The notes below the pieces were generated by a model. That model was not told where the DNA came from. It ran no database searches and worked only from the letters and a program-made list of their open reading frames with translations. Source: Anaerolineaceae bacterium (GTDB lineage: Bacteria; Chloroflexota; Anaerolineae; Aggregatilineales; Phototrophicaceae). From it: a stretch of 64,000 nucleotides of DNA. The position numbers and the translations under genes are program-made. Of this stretch, positions 17,424-24,604 are shown one piece after another (position 1 is the stretch's first letter; each line of letters starts with the position of its first letter). The stretch covers positions 1,736,001 to 1,800,000 of the forward strand of contig NZXX01000001.1 of NCBI GenBank assembly GCA_002702065.1, read 5' to 3'.

Positions 17424-18337
17424 GCGTCTTTCTCCTGAATCCGCAGCTGGACGATCGAGAGCACAAACAATAAGACAAACAGGACAAATGCCATCGCCGA
17501 GCCATAACCCAACTGCCAGTAGTCAAAGGAGCGTTCGTAGATGTAGTAAACAATCGTTCGTGTTGCACCCGAAGGACCGCCCTGCGTGATGACATCGACC
17601 TGGCCAAAAACCTGGAACGACCCAATGACCTGAAGCACGCTGACAAATGTCATTGGCCGGCGCAGGCTTGGCAGCGTAATGTGGCGGAAAATCTGCCAGT
17701 TGTTGGCGCCATCTACTTTGGCCGCGTCGTAAAGGTTTTCGTCGATGCCCTGTAGACCTGCCAGGAACACCAGGGTGTTAAACCCGACGGTCCACCAGAG
17801 TGTGGTCAGGGCGATAACCGGCATGGCGAGCGCCGTGTCCAGCGTCCACTGAATCGGGTCGATGCCGAGTGGGATGAGCAGGGCGTTGATCAGACCACGT
17901 TGATCGGAAGCGAAAACGCGCGCAAAGATTAGACCAACCACCGCGACGGAAAGGATGTTCGGCATATAAAACAGCGTGCGAAAAACGCCCATACCGCGTA
18001 TTTTTCGGTTGAGCATCAGGGCAAAGAGCAGCCCGACCACCACCAGTACAGGACCGGAGAGGATGACAAAGACAATCGTATGTTCCAGCGAACTCCAGAA
18101 CAACTTGTCGTTGAGCAGCCGCTGATAATTGCTCAGCCCAATAAACTGGATGTTGGTGCCAACCAGTTCCCAGTTGTGAAGTGAAATCCAGAACCCCTGA
18201 ACAATCGGGTAGAGCGTAAAGATGGCAAACAAGATCAGGAATGGCAGGGTAAAAGCGTAGCCCGCCAGTGTGTCTTTCCACTCTTTTGTCAGTGGGGACT
18301 GGCCCTGTGAGGTAACTATTCCGGTACTTCGTTCCAT
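17420..18337 (-). CDS. Carbohydrate ABC transporter permease, MalF type
   Basis: 305 residues with six membrane segments and the EAA loop YDAAKVDGANNWQIFRHITLP near residue 210. The sequence LPFLILFAIFTLYPIVQGFW marks the first membrane segment typical of UgpA/MalF permeases. A very strong ribosome site (GGAGGGG) precedes the ATG at 18337. It is the first structural gene after the ArsR-type regulator on the minus strand, with a 120-base gap between them, and is the likely target of that regulator. No convincing -35/-10 pair was seen in the gap (best TTGACC near 18411-18416). Confidence 0.92.
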   Translation of the reverse strand: MERSTGIVTSQGQSPLTKEWKDTLAGYAFTLPFLILFAIFTLYPIVQGFWISLHNWELVGTNIQFIGLSNYQRLLNDKLFWSSLEHTIVFVILSGPVLVVVGLLFALMLNRKIRGMGVFRTLFYMPNILSVAVVGLIFARVFASDQRGLINALLIPLGIDPIQWTLDTALAMPVIALTTLWWTVGFNTLVFLAGLQGIDENLYDAAKVDGANNWQIFRHITLPSLRRPMTFVSVLQVIGSFQVFGQVDVITQGGPSGATRTIVYYIYERSFDYWQLGYGSAMAFVLFVLLFVLSIVQLRIQEKDA

Positions 18338-18457
18338 TTTTCCCCTCCTTCCTAAACCGTAAGAGACGGCATGTTGGACCTTTTTTCTGATGGTAAGACG
18401 GTAATTCGGGTCAACATAAAGTTATAAATCTATAGGTGTTTTGCGTCTCCTTAATCA

Positions 18458-19489
18458 TTATTCTTCAGTTTCATTGACATAATTGATACGCATGACAATG
18501 TCTTGCGGATAGTTGCCAAAGCCGTGCCCGAACAGATTCAGTCCACCGGCATAGGTGGCATTGGGTTTGATGCCGATGCGCATGGAAATGTAATTGCTCT
18601 GCGCCAAATTGAGTTCATCGAGGGTGATGTCGGAGATGCGGCTGCCATCCACATAACTGCCATTTTGAGCAATGCGCCACAGTTTGAGCAGGCCGTATTG
18701 CGAACTCCATTCGTTCCACCAATCCGGTGTCAGGGTTCCACGAACGACCCCAAAGTCGGCTGGGCTTGTCCAGGTGCCGATTTCGATCTGGTTGACCCAC
18801 AGCGTAATATCGGAGGGCCAGTCATCGGCATGAGTGGGGGCTTCCGAACAAATCTCCATACTGAATTGCAGGCTCTCCAGTATGACGTCTTTGGGCAGGC
18901 TGTTTGGGAAGCGATATTCGAGATAGCCCGCTTTCAGCCATATGAGCTGGGCTTCCATGCGGTCCGGGTGATAGAACATAACAGGGTTGTCGACTTCGCC
19001 GATCACACGGTCGTAAGCGGCCAGGCCGCAGGTCGGTGTGACCTGGCAATCCGTGTAGGCACCAATGGGCATAGAAATCTCGATCGGCTGTTTGGCCGAT
19101 GGCTTGGTGCGAGGCAGGATAACCACCAGTCGATCGTAGTGAATGCGCGAACACATCTTCTGCCGCCCTCGACTGGCCGATTGCAGCTCTGTGCGCACCA
19201 GCCCGGCTTCTTCCAGCACGCCAATGTGCATGGCGACTGTCGTAGGCGGCATTTCCAGGGCAGACGCTATATCGTTGATGCTGCGGACATTGCCATACAG
19301 ATAACGAAGGATTTTCAGGCGGGGTTCAGAAGCAAGACCTTTAAAAATTGTTTCTGCTGCCGATAGATCATCGTTAACGTCGATAACATAGTAATCGCTA
19401 GAAATAATACCGTTCGCGTTTGAGTTTAACATTTCCTGCTCAATGCTATAAAACATAAAAATATGTTTAGGAGTAGGTTCATTCAACAT
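18458..19489 (-). CDS. ArsR-type winged-helix regulator with large C-terminal beta domain
   Basis: 343 residues. An ArsR-like winged helix at about residues 45-110 (GLASEPRLKILRYLYGNVRS, INDIASALEMPPTTVAMHIG) is followed by more than 200 residues rich in beta strands, with DITLWVNQIEIGTW and GLNLFGHGFGNYPQDI near the end. Such ArsR-plus-sandwich proteins occur next to sugar importers and glycosidases, so the C-terminal domain probably senses a sugar (inference). It is placed upstream of, and in line with, the importer and GH2 genes. The first ATG lacks a ribosome site; later in-frame ATGs at residues 12 and 20 are possible starts. Confidence 0.8.
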   Translation of the reverse strand: MLNEPTPKHIFMFYSIEQEMLNSNANGIISSDYYVIDVNDDLSAAETIFKGLASEPRLKILRYLYGNVRSINDIASALEMPPTTVAMHIGVLEEAGLVRTELQSASRGRQKMCSRIHYDRLVVILPRTKPSAKQPIEISMPIGAYTDCQVTPTCGLAAYDRVIGEVDNPVMFYHPDRMEAQLIWLKAGYLEYRFPNSLPKDVILESLQFSMEICSEAPTHADDWPSDITLWVNQIEIGTWTSPADFGVVRGTLTPDWWNEWSSQYGLLKLWRIAQNGSYVDGSRISDITLDELNLAQSNYISMRIGIKPNATYAGGLNLFGHGFGNYPQDIVMRINYVNETEE

Positions 19490-19534
19490 AATTTAATGTA
19501 AATATCTTGAATTAAAACGTTATATTATGTTTGT

Positions 19535-19562
19535 ATTCTAGCAGCGAATTTGAGATTGTCAA
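19535..19562 (-). promoter_or_regulatory. Promoter of the ArsR-type regulator, in a 309-base gap
   Basis: Minus-strand TTGACA (19557-19562) and TAGAAT (19535-19540) are 16 bases apart, with the start codon about 45 bases downstream. The whole gap 19490-19798 is AT-rich and holds no gene. Just upstream of the -35 box, CTTGTT (19571-19576) and AACAAG (19595-19600) form an inverted repeat that could bind a regulator. No terminator for the GntR gene that ends at 19799 was recognised in the gap. Confidence 0.6.
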
Positions 19563-19798
19563 TAAAACAGCTTGTTCAAGGCCATATATCATGTAACAAG
19601 TTGAATTTTGACCTGACAAATGGGTAGTTGAACAGCTTTTTCGTTGAATAACAGAATGTCTGTGGATACTTTTGAGGGAATATCGAGGGTATTTTTTGAA
19701 TGGGACAGCCGCATATGTCTCAAACTTGACGATCTGTGACGGTTGTTTCGCTTTGCTGCCCCTTTAGAAGCGCACGTGGAATTGATGGCTTCGGCGTA

Positions 19799-20473
19799 TT
19801 AGAGGGTGCCATATTCCTTGAGCAGTTTTCTGACCCCGGCATGGCTGCGTTCAGCATGAAAGTGCTGAGCAGCGCGGGCCTGTTCGACATCGCGGGCGGC
19901 GAATGCCTTGAGAATGGCCTCGTGCTCGTCGTGCCCTTCACGGCTTCGGTCAAGTGCCCTGAGTGAATAGGCGCGACCAATCTGGATGTGGCTGTTCAGC
20001 GAGCGATACATCTCGATGATGTGATCGTTACCGCAAAGCTGAATCAGTCGAAGGTGAAATTGCTGGTCCAGTTCGACAAAGTGACGGTAATCGAAAGTTT
20101 CGTTGTCCACATTGAGCAGTAAGTCCGCCGTGTGTTGGAGCAGGCTTTGCAGTTCCTGGATATCCACATCCCGTATATGCAGGATAGTTTGCGGGGTGAC
20201 CCAGTATTCGATCATATTGCGGGCTTCAAATATTTCTTCAAAAATCGTTTCGTCCAGCGGTGTGACATAGGTTCCGACACGTGGTTTGCTACGGATCAGC
20301 CCCTCTGCTTTCAACCGCGTAATGGCATCCAGAATCGGCATTCTGCTAACACCCATTTGTTTGCTCAGTTCCTGGATATCGAGTTTTTTGCCTGGCCGAA
20401 TTTGTCGCTCGATGATTTGCGCCTTGAGGGTTTTGTATACATTGTCGCTTAAATTACCGTTCTGAATGGACAT
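19799..20473 (-). CDS. GntR family regulator, FadR/FCD subfamily
   Basis: 224 residues. The N-terminal winged helix (residues 5-75) includes LDIQELSKQMGVSRMPILDA and LIRSKPRVGTYVTPLD, the wing of the GntR family. The remainder is an all-helical FCD ligand domain with ARNMIEYW, DQQFHLRLIQLCGN and HDEHEAILKAFAARD, which supply the usual Asp/His metal ligands. It is divergent from the mannoside operon, 133 bases away. A perfect 10-base palindrome lies on that operon's -10 box, so it is the probable repressor, likely released by a sugar acid such as mannonate or 2-keto-3-deoxygluconate (inference). Confidence 0.88.
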   Translation of the reverse strand: MSIQNGNLSDNVYKTLKAQIIERQIRPGKKLDIQELSKQMGVSRMPILDAITRLKAEGLIRSKPRVGTYVTPLDETIFEEIFEARNMIEYWVTPQTILHIRDVDIQELQSLLQHTADLLLNVDNETFDYRHFVELDQQFHLRLIQLCGNDHIIEMYRSLNSHIQIGRAYSLRALDRSREGHDEHEAILKAFAARDVEQARAAQHFHAERSHAGVRKLLKEYGTL

Positions 20474-20484
20474 GGATCAGTTCC

Positions 20485-20512
20485 TTGAAACTTCTGCTAA
20501 TTCTAGTATACT
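20485..20512 (+). promoter_or_regulatory. Promoter of the mannoside operon
   Basis: TTGAAA (20485-20490) and TATACT (20507-20512) are 16 bases apart. The expected transcription start is near 20519, about 88 bases before the binding-protein ATG at 20607. The leader contains three copies of ACAGGAG (20513, 20533, 20590); only the last is at ribosome-site distance from the start. Confidence 0.6.
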
Positions 20513-20513
20513 A
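20504..20513. promoter_or_regulatory. Candidate GntR/FCD operator TAGTATACTA
   Basis: A perfect 10-base palindrome that covers the -10 box of the mannoside operon. TATAC-centred palindromes are typical of FadR-subfamily operators such as those of UxuR/ExuR-like proteins. The FCD-GntR gene starts 31 bases away on the other strand, so the site could also control the regulator itself. Confidence 0.55.
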
Positions 20514-20606
20514 CAGGAGTATGTAATATATCACAGGAGGTGCTGTATCCCAAACACTGCTGCCCCAGATAGATTGCACCAACGTCTATACAGGAGTAAA
20601 GGTCAT

Positions 20607-21911
20607 ATGCGCACAAAATCTATTCTTTTTCTATGTTTTACCTTAGTTTTTATGCTAACCCTTGGCGGCGTTGCGATGGCTCAGGACGATGTCGTGACCA
20701 TCAATTTCTGGCGTCCGGATCGTTCGCCGGAAAGTGATCCCCCGGCCATCTGGGACGACACGGGTGATCTGATCACCGCATGGGCAGAAGAACATCCGAA
20801 TATTCAGGTGAATATTAATCCCATACCCTTTAATGAACTGGATACGACGCAGTTGACAGCGCTGCGTGCCGGCAGCAGCGACGTTGATGTGCTGCTGGTG
20901 AACCATGTCACGATTGGTGCGGCGATCGGTACTGGTGGCCTGGAGCCGCTGGATGACTGTATTGCCAGCCAGGAATCTATGGTGGCTGAAGACTGGATTC
21001 CGGGGCTGTACGCTGCCGGCCAACGTGAAGGTGTTCAGTATACCGTGCCGTTCGACACCGACACGCGCGTGATGTATTACAACAAGGCGCTGCTTGAAGA
21101 AGCTGGCATCGAAACCGTGCCGGAAACCTGGGATGACCTGTACGCTGCGTTTGATGCGATCGAAGCATTGGGTGGCGATGCAGCACCGTTCTACTATCCC
21201 GGCCTGAATAAATGGTTTGTGCTGTATCACACCATCGGCCCATGGCTGGTCCAGAAGCAGACATCCTTCCTGAACCCGGATGGTAATGCTTCAACCACGC
21301 TCGACCAGGCGACTGTTGAAGCCTGGGAACATGCGATCAAGCTGGCGAGCTACGCGCCGGAAGCCTCGCTGACATACAATGGCGAAGAACTGGAACCGCT
21401 GTTTGCACAGGGCCGTATGGGCTTCCTGTTCAATGGCGTCTGGTCTGTACCGACCCTTGCCGAGATGACCGACGGCGAATGGAACCCCGGTGAGGAATAT
21501 GGCCTGGCGTTGATCCCCGGACCAGAAGCTGGCATGACCGGTTCCGCCAATGGTGGTTTCCATATGGCGATGGCTGCCGCTTCCCAAAATAAGGAAGCTG
21601 CCTGTGAGTTTATCGCCTGGGCAACCTCGCCAGAGGTGATGGCGGTAGCGACAAAAGACCATATCCCGACCCGCGTTGGCGCGCAGGAAACAGAATTCTT
21701 CCAGGATTTCGTGGGCGATAACGAAGCCACGCTGCTGTCTCTGGATCAGTCGGTTTCTGGTGGCCTGCCGGTTCCGGCGGTTGTGGAACTCCCCGAAATT
21801 GCGGATCTGGTTCTGCGCCAGTATAACCGGGCTGCGATCGGCGAAGTGAGCGCGCAGCAGGCACTCGAAGAACTTGATCAGGAAATTACGGATTTGCTAT
21901 CTCGTCGATAG
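20607..21911 (+). CDS. Sugar ABC transporter substrate-binding protein (family 1)
   Basis: 434 residues from the ATG at 20607, with AGGAG ten bases upstream. The open frame reaches back to 20466 but the signal peptide begins at 20607. The leader MRTKSILFLCFTLVFMLTLG ends VAMAQ; no lipobox follows. The mature part has VVTINFWRPDRSPESDPP, LRAGSSDVDVLLVN, YTVPFDTDTRVMYYNKALLE and GRMGFLFNGVWSVP, a standard cluster 1 oligosaccharide-binding protein. First gene of the operon that also encodes permeases, GH38 alpha-mannosidase and UxuA, so the ligand is probably a manno-oligosaccharide. A hairpin with T-run follows. Confidence 0.92.
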   Translation: MRTKSILFLCFTLVFMLTLGGVAMAQDDVVTINFWRPDRSPESDPPAIWDDTGDLITAWAEEHPNIQVNINPIPFNELDTTQLTALRAGSSDVDVLLVNHVTIGAAIGTGGLEPLDDCIASQESMVAEDWIPGLYAAGQREGVQYTVPFDTDTRVMYYNKALLEEAGIETVPETWDDLYAAFDAIEALGGDAAPFYYPGLNKWFVLYHTIGPWLVQKQTSFLNPDGNASTTLDQATVEAWEHAIKLASYAPEASLTYNGEELEPLFAQGRMGFLFNGVWSVPTLAEMTDGEWNPGEEYGLALIPGPEAGMTGSANGGFHMAMAAASQNKEAACEFIAWATSPEVMAVATKDHIPTRVGAQETEFFQDFVGDNEATLLSLDQSVSGGLPVPAVVELPEIADLVLRQYNRAAIGEVSAQQALEELDQEITDLLSRR

Positions 21912-21930
21912 TTGATCGTTGATGGACCCA

Positions 21931-21956
21931 GGGGCTGGACTCTTCCGGCCCCTTTT
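21931..21956 (+). terminator. Partial terminator after the binding-protein gene
   Basis: GGGGCTGG (21931-21938) pairs with CCGGCCCC (21945-21952) through eight base pairs including one G-U, with a six-base loop, and TTTT follows. It sits between the binding protein and the rest of the operon, where partial read-through would lower permease and enzyme expression relative to the binding protein. Confidence 0.7.
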
Positions 21957-21988
21957 CTGCGGATTATAGTTTTGAGGATAAAGACTCT

Positions 21989-22771
21989 ATGACCACGCCT
22001 ACAAAATCATCATCCAGATTACAGTACGAAAATGATGGGTTCTACATTCATGCCGATTCATTGCTGCCCGAGGCGACGGTCAATGCGGCAGTGGCAGGTA
22101 TGGATGCGGTACGGGCAGGGGAGTACGACACGGGCGTGCCACCGCAGCCTTCACCCTGGAACCCCGGCGATGACCCCGGCAAGTTATGCAAAATTGAAAT
22201 GCCACAGCTTGCCAACCGGGCGATTATGGACCTGATCAGTCACCCGGCATTAGGTGCGCTGGCAGCCGAAATCACTGGCGCCTCGATGGTGCAGGTATGG
22301 TGGGTGCAGCTGCTGTACAAACCACCCGTCGATGAGAACAAGAACACCATCGTCGGCTATCATCAGGATCGCCAATACTGGAATGTCTGGGATGATGGCA
22401 GCGAATTGTTCACGGCATGGGTTGCGCTCAGCGATGTGCGTGAGGAAAGCGGCCCGATGAATTTTGTGCCAGGTTCGCATCGCTGGGGCCTCTTGAATCA
22501 GGGCGATTTCTTCCAAGACAAAAAAGGCGAAATTCAGGTGCCTGAAGGCGAGGAATGGAATGAAGTGACGGCAGTTCTGCCACCGGGCGGGGTCAGCTTT
22601 CATCACTGTCTGACATTTCATGGTTCTGGCCCCAATTATTCCAGCGAACCGCGTCGTAGTTTTGCCATCCACATGCGCACGGACAAATCAAAACCGCGTC
22701 ATGACCCGCCCGAAGGGCTCAGCCGATTCATCCATGACCCGGCCTACTGCCCGATCATATTCGAAAAATAA
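21989..22771 (+). CDS. Phytanoyl-CoA dioxygenase (PhyH) family protein
   Basis: 260 residues of the Fe(II)/2-oxoglutarate dioxygenase PhyH family. The metal triad is read as H125-x-D127 (GYHQDRQYW) and H211 (FHGSGPN); R222 or R223 in EPRRSF would hold 2-oxoglutarate. GPMNFVPGSHRWG is a strong family signature. It is encoded inside the mannoside operon, 77 bases after the binding-protein gene and 6 bases before MalF. PhyH homologues are common in sugar-use loci of environmental bacteria but mostly lack a known substrate. It might oxidise or demethylate a modified sugar; this is inference from position. Confidence 0.85.
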   Translation: MTTPTKSSSRLQYENDGFYIHADSLLPEATVNAAVAGMDAVRAGEYDTGVPPQPSPWNPGDDPGKLCKIEMPQLANRAIMDLISHPALGALAAEITGASMVQVWWVQLLYKPPVDENKNTIVGYHQDRQYWNVWDDGSELFTAWVALSDVREESGPMNFVPGSHRWGLLNQGDFFQDKKGEIQVPEGEEWNEVTAVLPPGGVSFHHCLTFHGSGPNYSSEPRRSFAIHMRTDKSKPRHDPPEGLSRFIHDPAYCPIIFEK

Positions 22772-22777
22772 GTTTAG

Positions 22778-23740
22778 ATGAGTGAGAAGTCTACGATGAC
22801 GCCGGAAACGCGCACAGAGTCTATTCGCGGGATACGGCCACAACGATTCAACTTGTCGCGCTCATGGCAGCGGTATCGCTTGCCGTATTTGCTGCTGGTA
22901 CCAGCGATTACTATCTTTGTGGCGATTATCCTTTATCCTGCGCTCAGCACGATCTGGATCAGTTTTCATAAAGTGCAGCTGACATCCGTCGAAGAGCCGT
23001 TTGTCGGCCTCAACAATTACAACATCATTCTGTCGTCGAACCTGCTCCAGAAGGTGATCACCAATTCGTTTGTCTGGACAATCAGTTCGATTGTGTTTCA
23101 GTTTCTGATCGGGTTTACGACGGCGCTCATTCTTGATCGCATGGGTGGGGTGGGCAATTTTCTGCGTGGCATTTTGCTGCTGCCCTGGGTGATGCCGGGC
23201 ATTGTGATCGCGTTTATCTGGCGGCTGATCCTGAGCCCGGATTGGGGCATTGCCAATCTGTTTCTGATGCAGGTGGGTATGCTGGAAGAAAGCGTTGCCT
23301 GGCTGGCGCGGCCCAGTACGGCCATGACGGCTGTGATTGTTGCCAACGTCTGGAAGGGGTTTCCGTTCTGGATGGTGACGATTTCTGCCGGGTTAAAAGG
23401 TATCGGCACCGAGATTTATGATGCGGCGGCGGTCGATGGGGCGTCTGGCTGGCGGCTGATCTGGTACATTACGCTGCCCTTGCTGCGGTTCCCGCTGTTT
23501 GTCACCTCGACGCTGGCCTTTATCTGGACATTTAACTATTTCGACCTGATCTTCGGTATGACGCGCGGCGGCCCCCTGGATGCTACCCGCACCGTGCCAC
23601 TTTACATCTATGATACCGCCTTTACCAGCTTTCGTATGGGCGAGGCCTCGGCGGGGTCTGTGCTGCTGATGATTATGATGTGCGTCATCATCTTTATCTA
23701 CGCCCGGCTGATGCGGGTTCAGAACGGGGGTGCCGCATGA
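22778..23740 (+). CDS. Carbohydrate ABC transporter permease, MalF type
   Basis: 320 residues with six membrane segments, the first at about 37-57 (YLLLVPAITIFVAIILYPAL). The EAA loop reads YDAAAVDGASGWRLIWYITL at about residues 212-231. The N-terminal 30 residues are charged and cytoplasmic. Its stop overlaps the MalG start by 4 bases. It forms the membrane channel with the following MalG for the family 1 binding protein at the head of the operon. No ATPase is encoded in this operon. Confidence 0.92.
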   Translation: MSEKSTMTPETRTESIRGIRPQRFNLSRSWQRYRLPYLLLVPAITIFVAIILYPALSTIWISFHKVQLTSVEEPFVGLNNYNIILSSNLLQKVITNSFVWTISSIVFQFLIGFTTALILDRMGGVGNFLRGILLLPWVMPGIVIAFIWRLILSPDWGIANLFLMQVGMLEESVAWLARPSTAMTAVIVANVWKGFPFWMVTISAGLKGIGTEIYDAAAVDGASGWRLIWYITLPLLRFPLFVTSTLAFIWTFNYFDLIFGMTRGGPLDATRTVPLYIYDTAFTSFRMGEASAGSVLLMIMMCVIIFIYARLMRVQNGGAA

Positions 23741-24585
23741 AATATGCCGGGACAAATTTGTTTTCACCTGTGCGGATCATCTCTTACCTGTTTCTGGCAG
23801 TGATCGCTGTGTTTGCCATCTTCCCGTTTTACTGGATGCTCATCAATTCGCTGAAACCGTCGGATGAAGTCTTTGCTATACCGCCGACGTACTTTCCGTC
23901 AGAAATCAATGTGGAAAGCTACACCAATCTGTTCGCCTCGACCTCGATGTTTCCACGCAATATGCTGAACAGCCTGATAGTGGCTACTTGCACAGCGCTG
24001 CTGGCGACTCTGGTGGCGACGATGGCGGGTTACAGTTTTTCCAAGTTTCGCTTTCCCGGCAATCGCCCGTTGTCCTATTCGCTGTTTCTAACGCAGATGT
24101 TCCCGGTGGCGGCGATTCTGGTGCCGCTGTTCATCATCTTCCAACGGCTGGGGCTGTATAACACGCTGGGGGCGCTCATCGTAGCAGGTATGGCCTTTTC
24201 GGTGCCGGTAGCGATCTGGTTGATGATCGGCTTTTTTGACGCGATCCCCAGTGAACTGATTGATGCCGCCTTAATTGATGGAGCATCGCAGATCGGGGTG
24301 TTGTTTCGAATCATCCTGCCGATCTCGGTCAACGGGATTGTGGCGACCACCATGTACATCTTTATCAGCGCGTGGAGCGAACTGCTGTTTGCGGTGACAT
24401 TTACCTCCAGTCGTGAACTGGCGACGCTGCCGGTTGCTTTGTCCAACTTCACCGGCCAGTACGGTACGGACTGGACAGGCATGATGGCGGCGTCGGTGCT
24501 GACGGCACTGCCGGTCGCCATTATTTTCCTGATACTGCAACGTTATTTTGTACAGGGCATTACGGCAGGCGCGGTTAAAAGCTAG
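23737..24585 (+). CDS. Carbohydrate ABC transporter permease, MalG type
   Basis: 282 residues from ATG at 23737, which forms an ATGA overlap with MalF; an in-frame ATG 57 bases upstream lies inside MalF and is unlikely. FAIFPFYWMLINSLKPSDEV is the conserved MalG N-terminal region, and the EAA loop is IDAALIDGASQIGVLFRIIL. Six membrane segments are expected. Twenty bases separate it from the GH38 gene, with GAGGAGA as the ribosome site of the latter. It is the partner of the preceding MalF in a probable mannoside importer. Confidence 0.92.
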   Translation: MKYAGTNLFSPVRIISYLFLAVIAVFAIFPFYWMLINSLKPSDEVFAIPPTYFPSEINVESYTNLFASTSMFPRNMLNSLIVATCTALLATLVATMAGYSFSKFRFPGNRPLSYSLFLTQMFPVAAILVPLFIIFQRLGLYNTLGALIVAGMAFSVPVAIWLMIGFFDAIPSELIDAALIDGASQIGVLFRIILPISVNGIVATTMYIFISAWSELLFAVTFTSSRELATLPVALSNFTGQYGTDWTGMMAASVLTALPVAIIFLILQRYFVQGITAGAVKS

Positions 24586-24604
24586 CCGCCTGCGAGGAGA
24601 CCTT

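Noticed and set aside
20466..20606. Upstream in-frame extension of the binding-protein gene at 20607
   Set aside because: It would place 47 residues before a perfect signal peptide and would overlap the start of the divergent GntR gene; AGGAG supports 20607.
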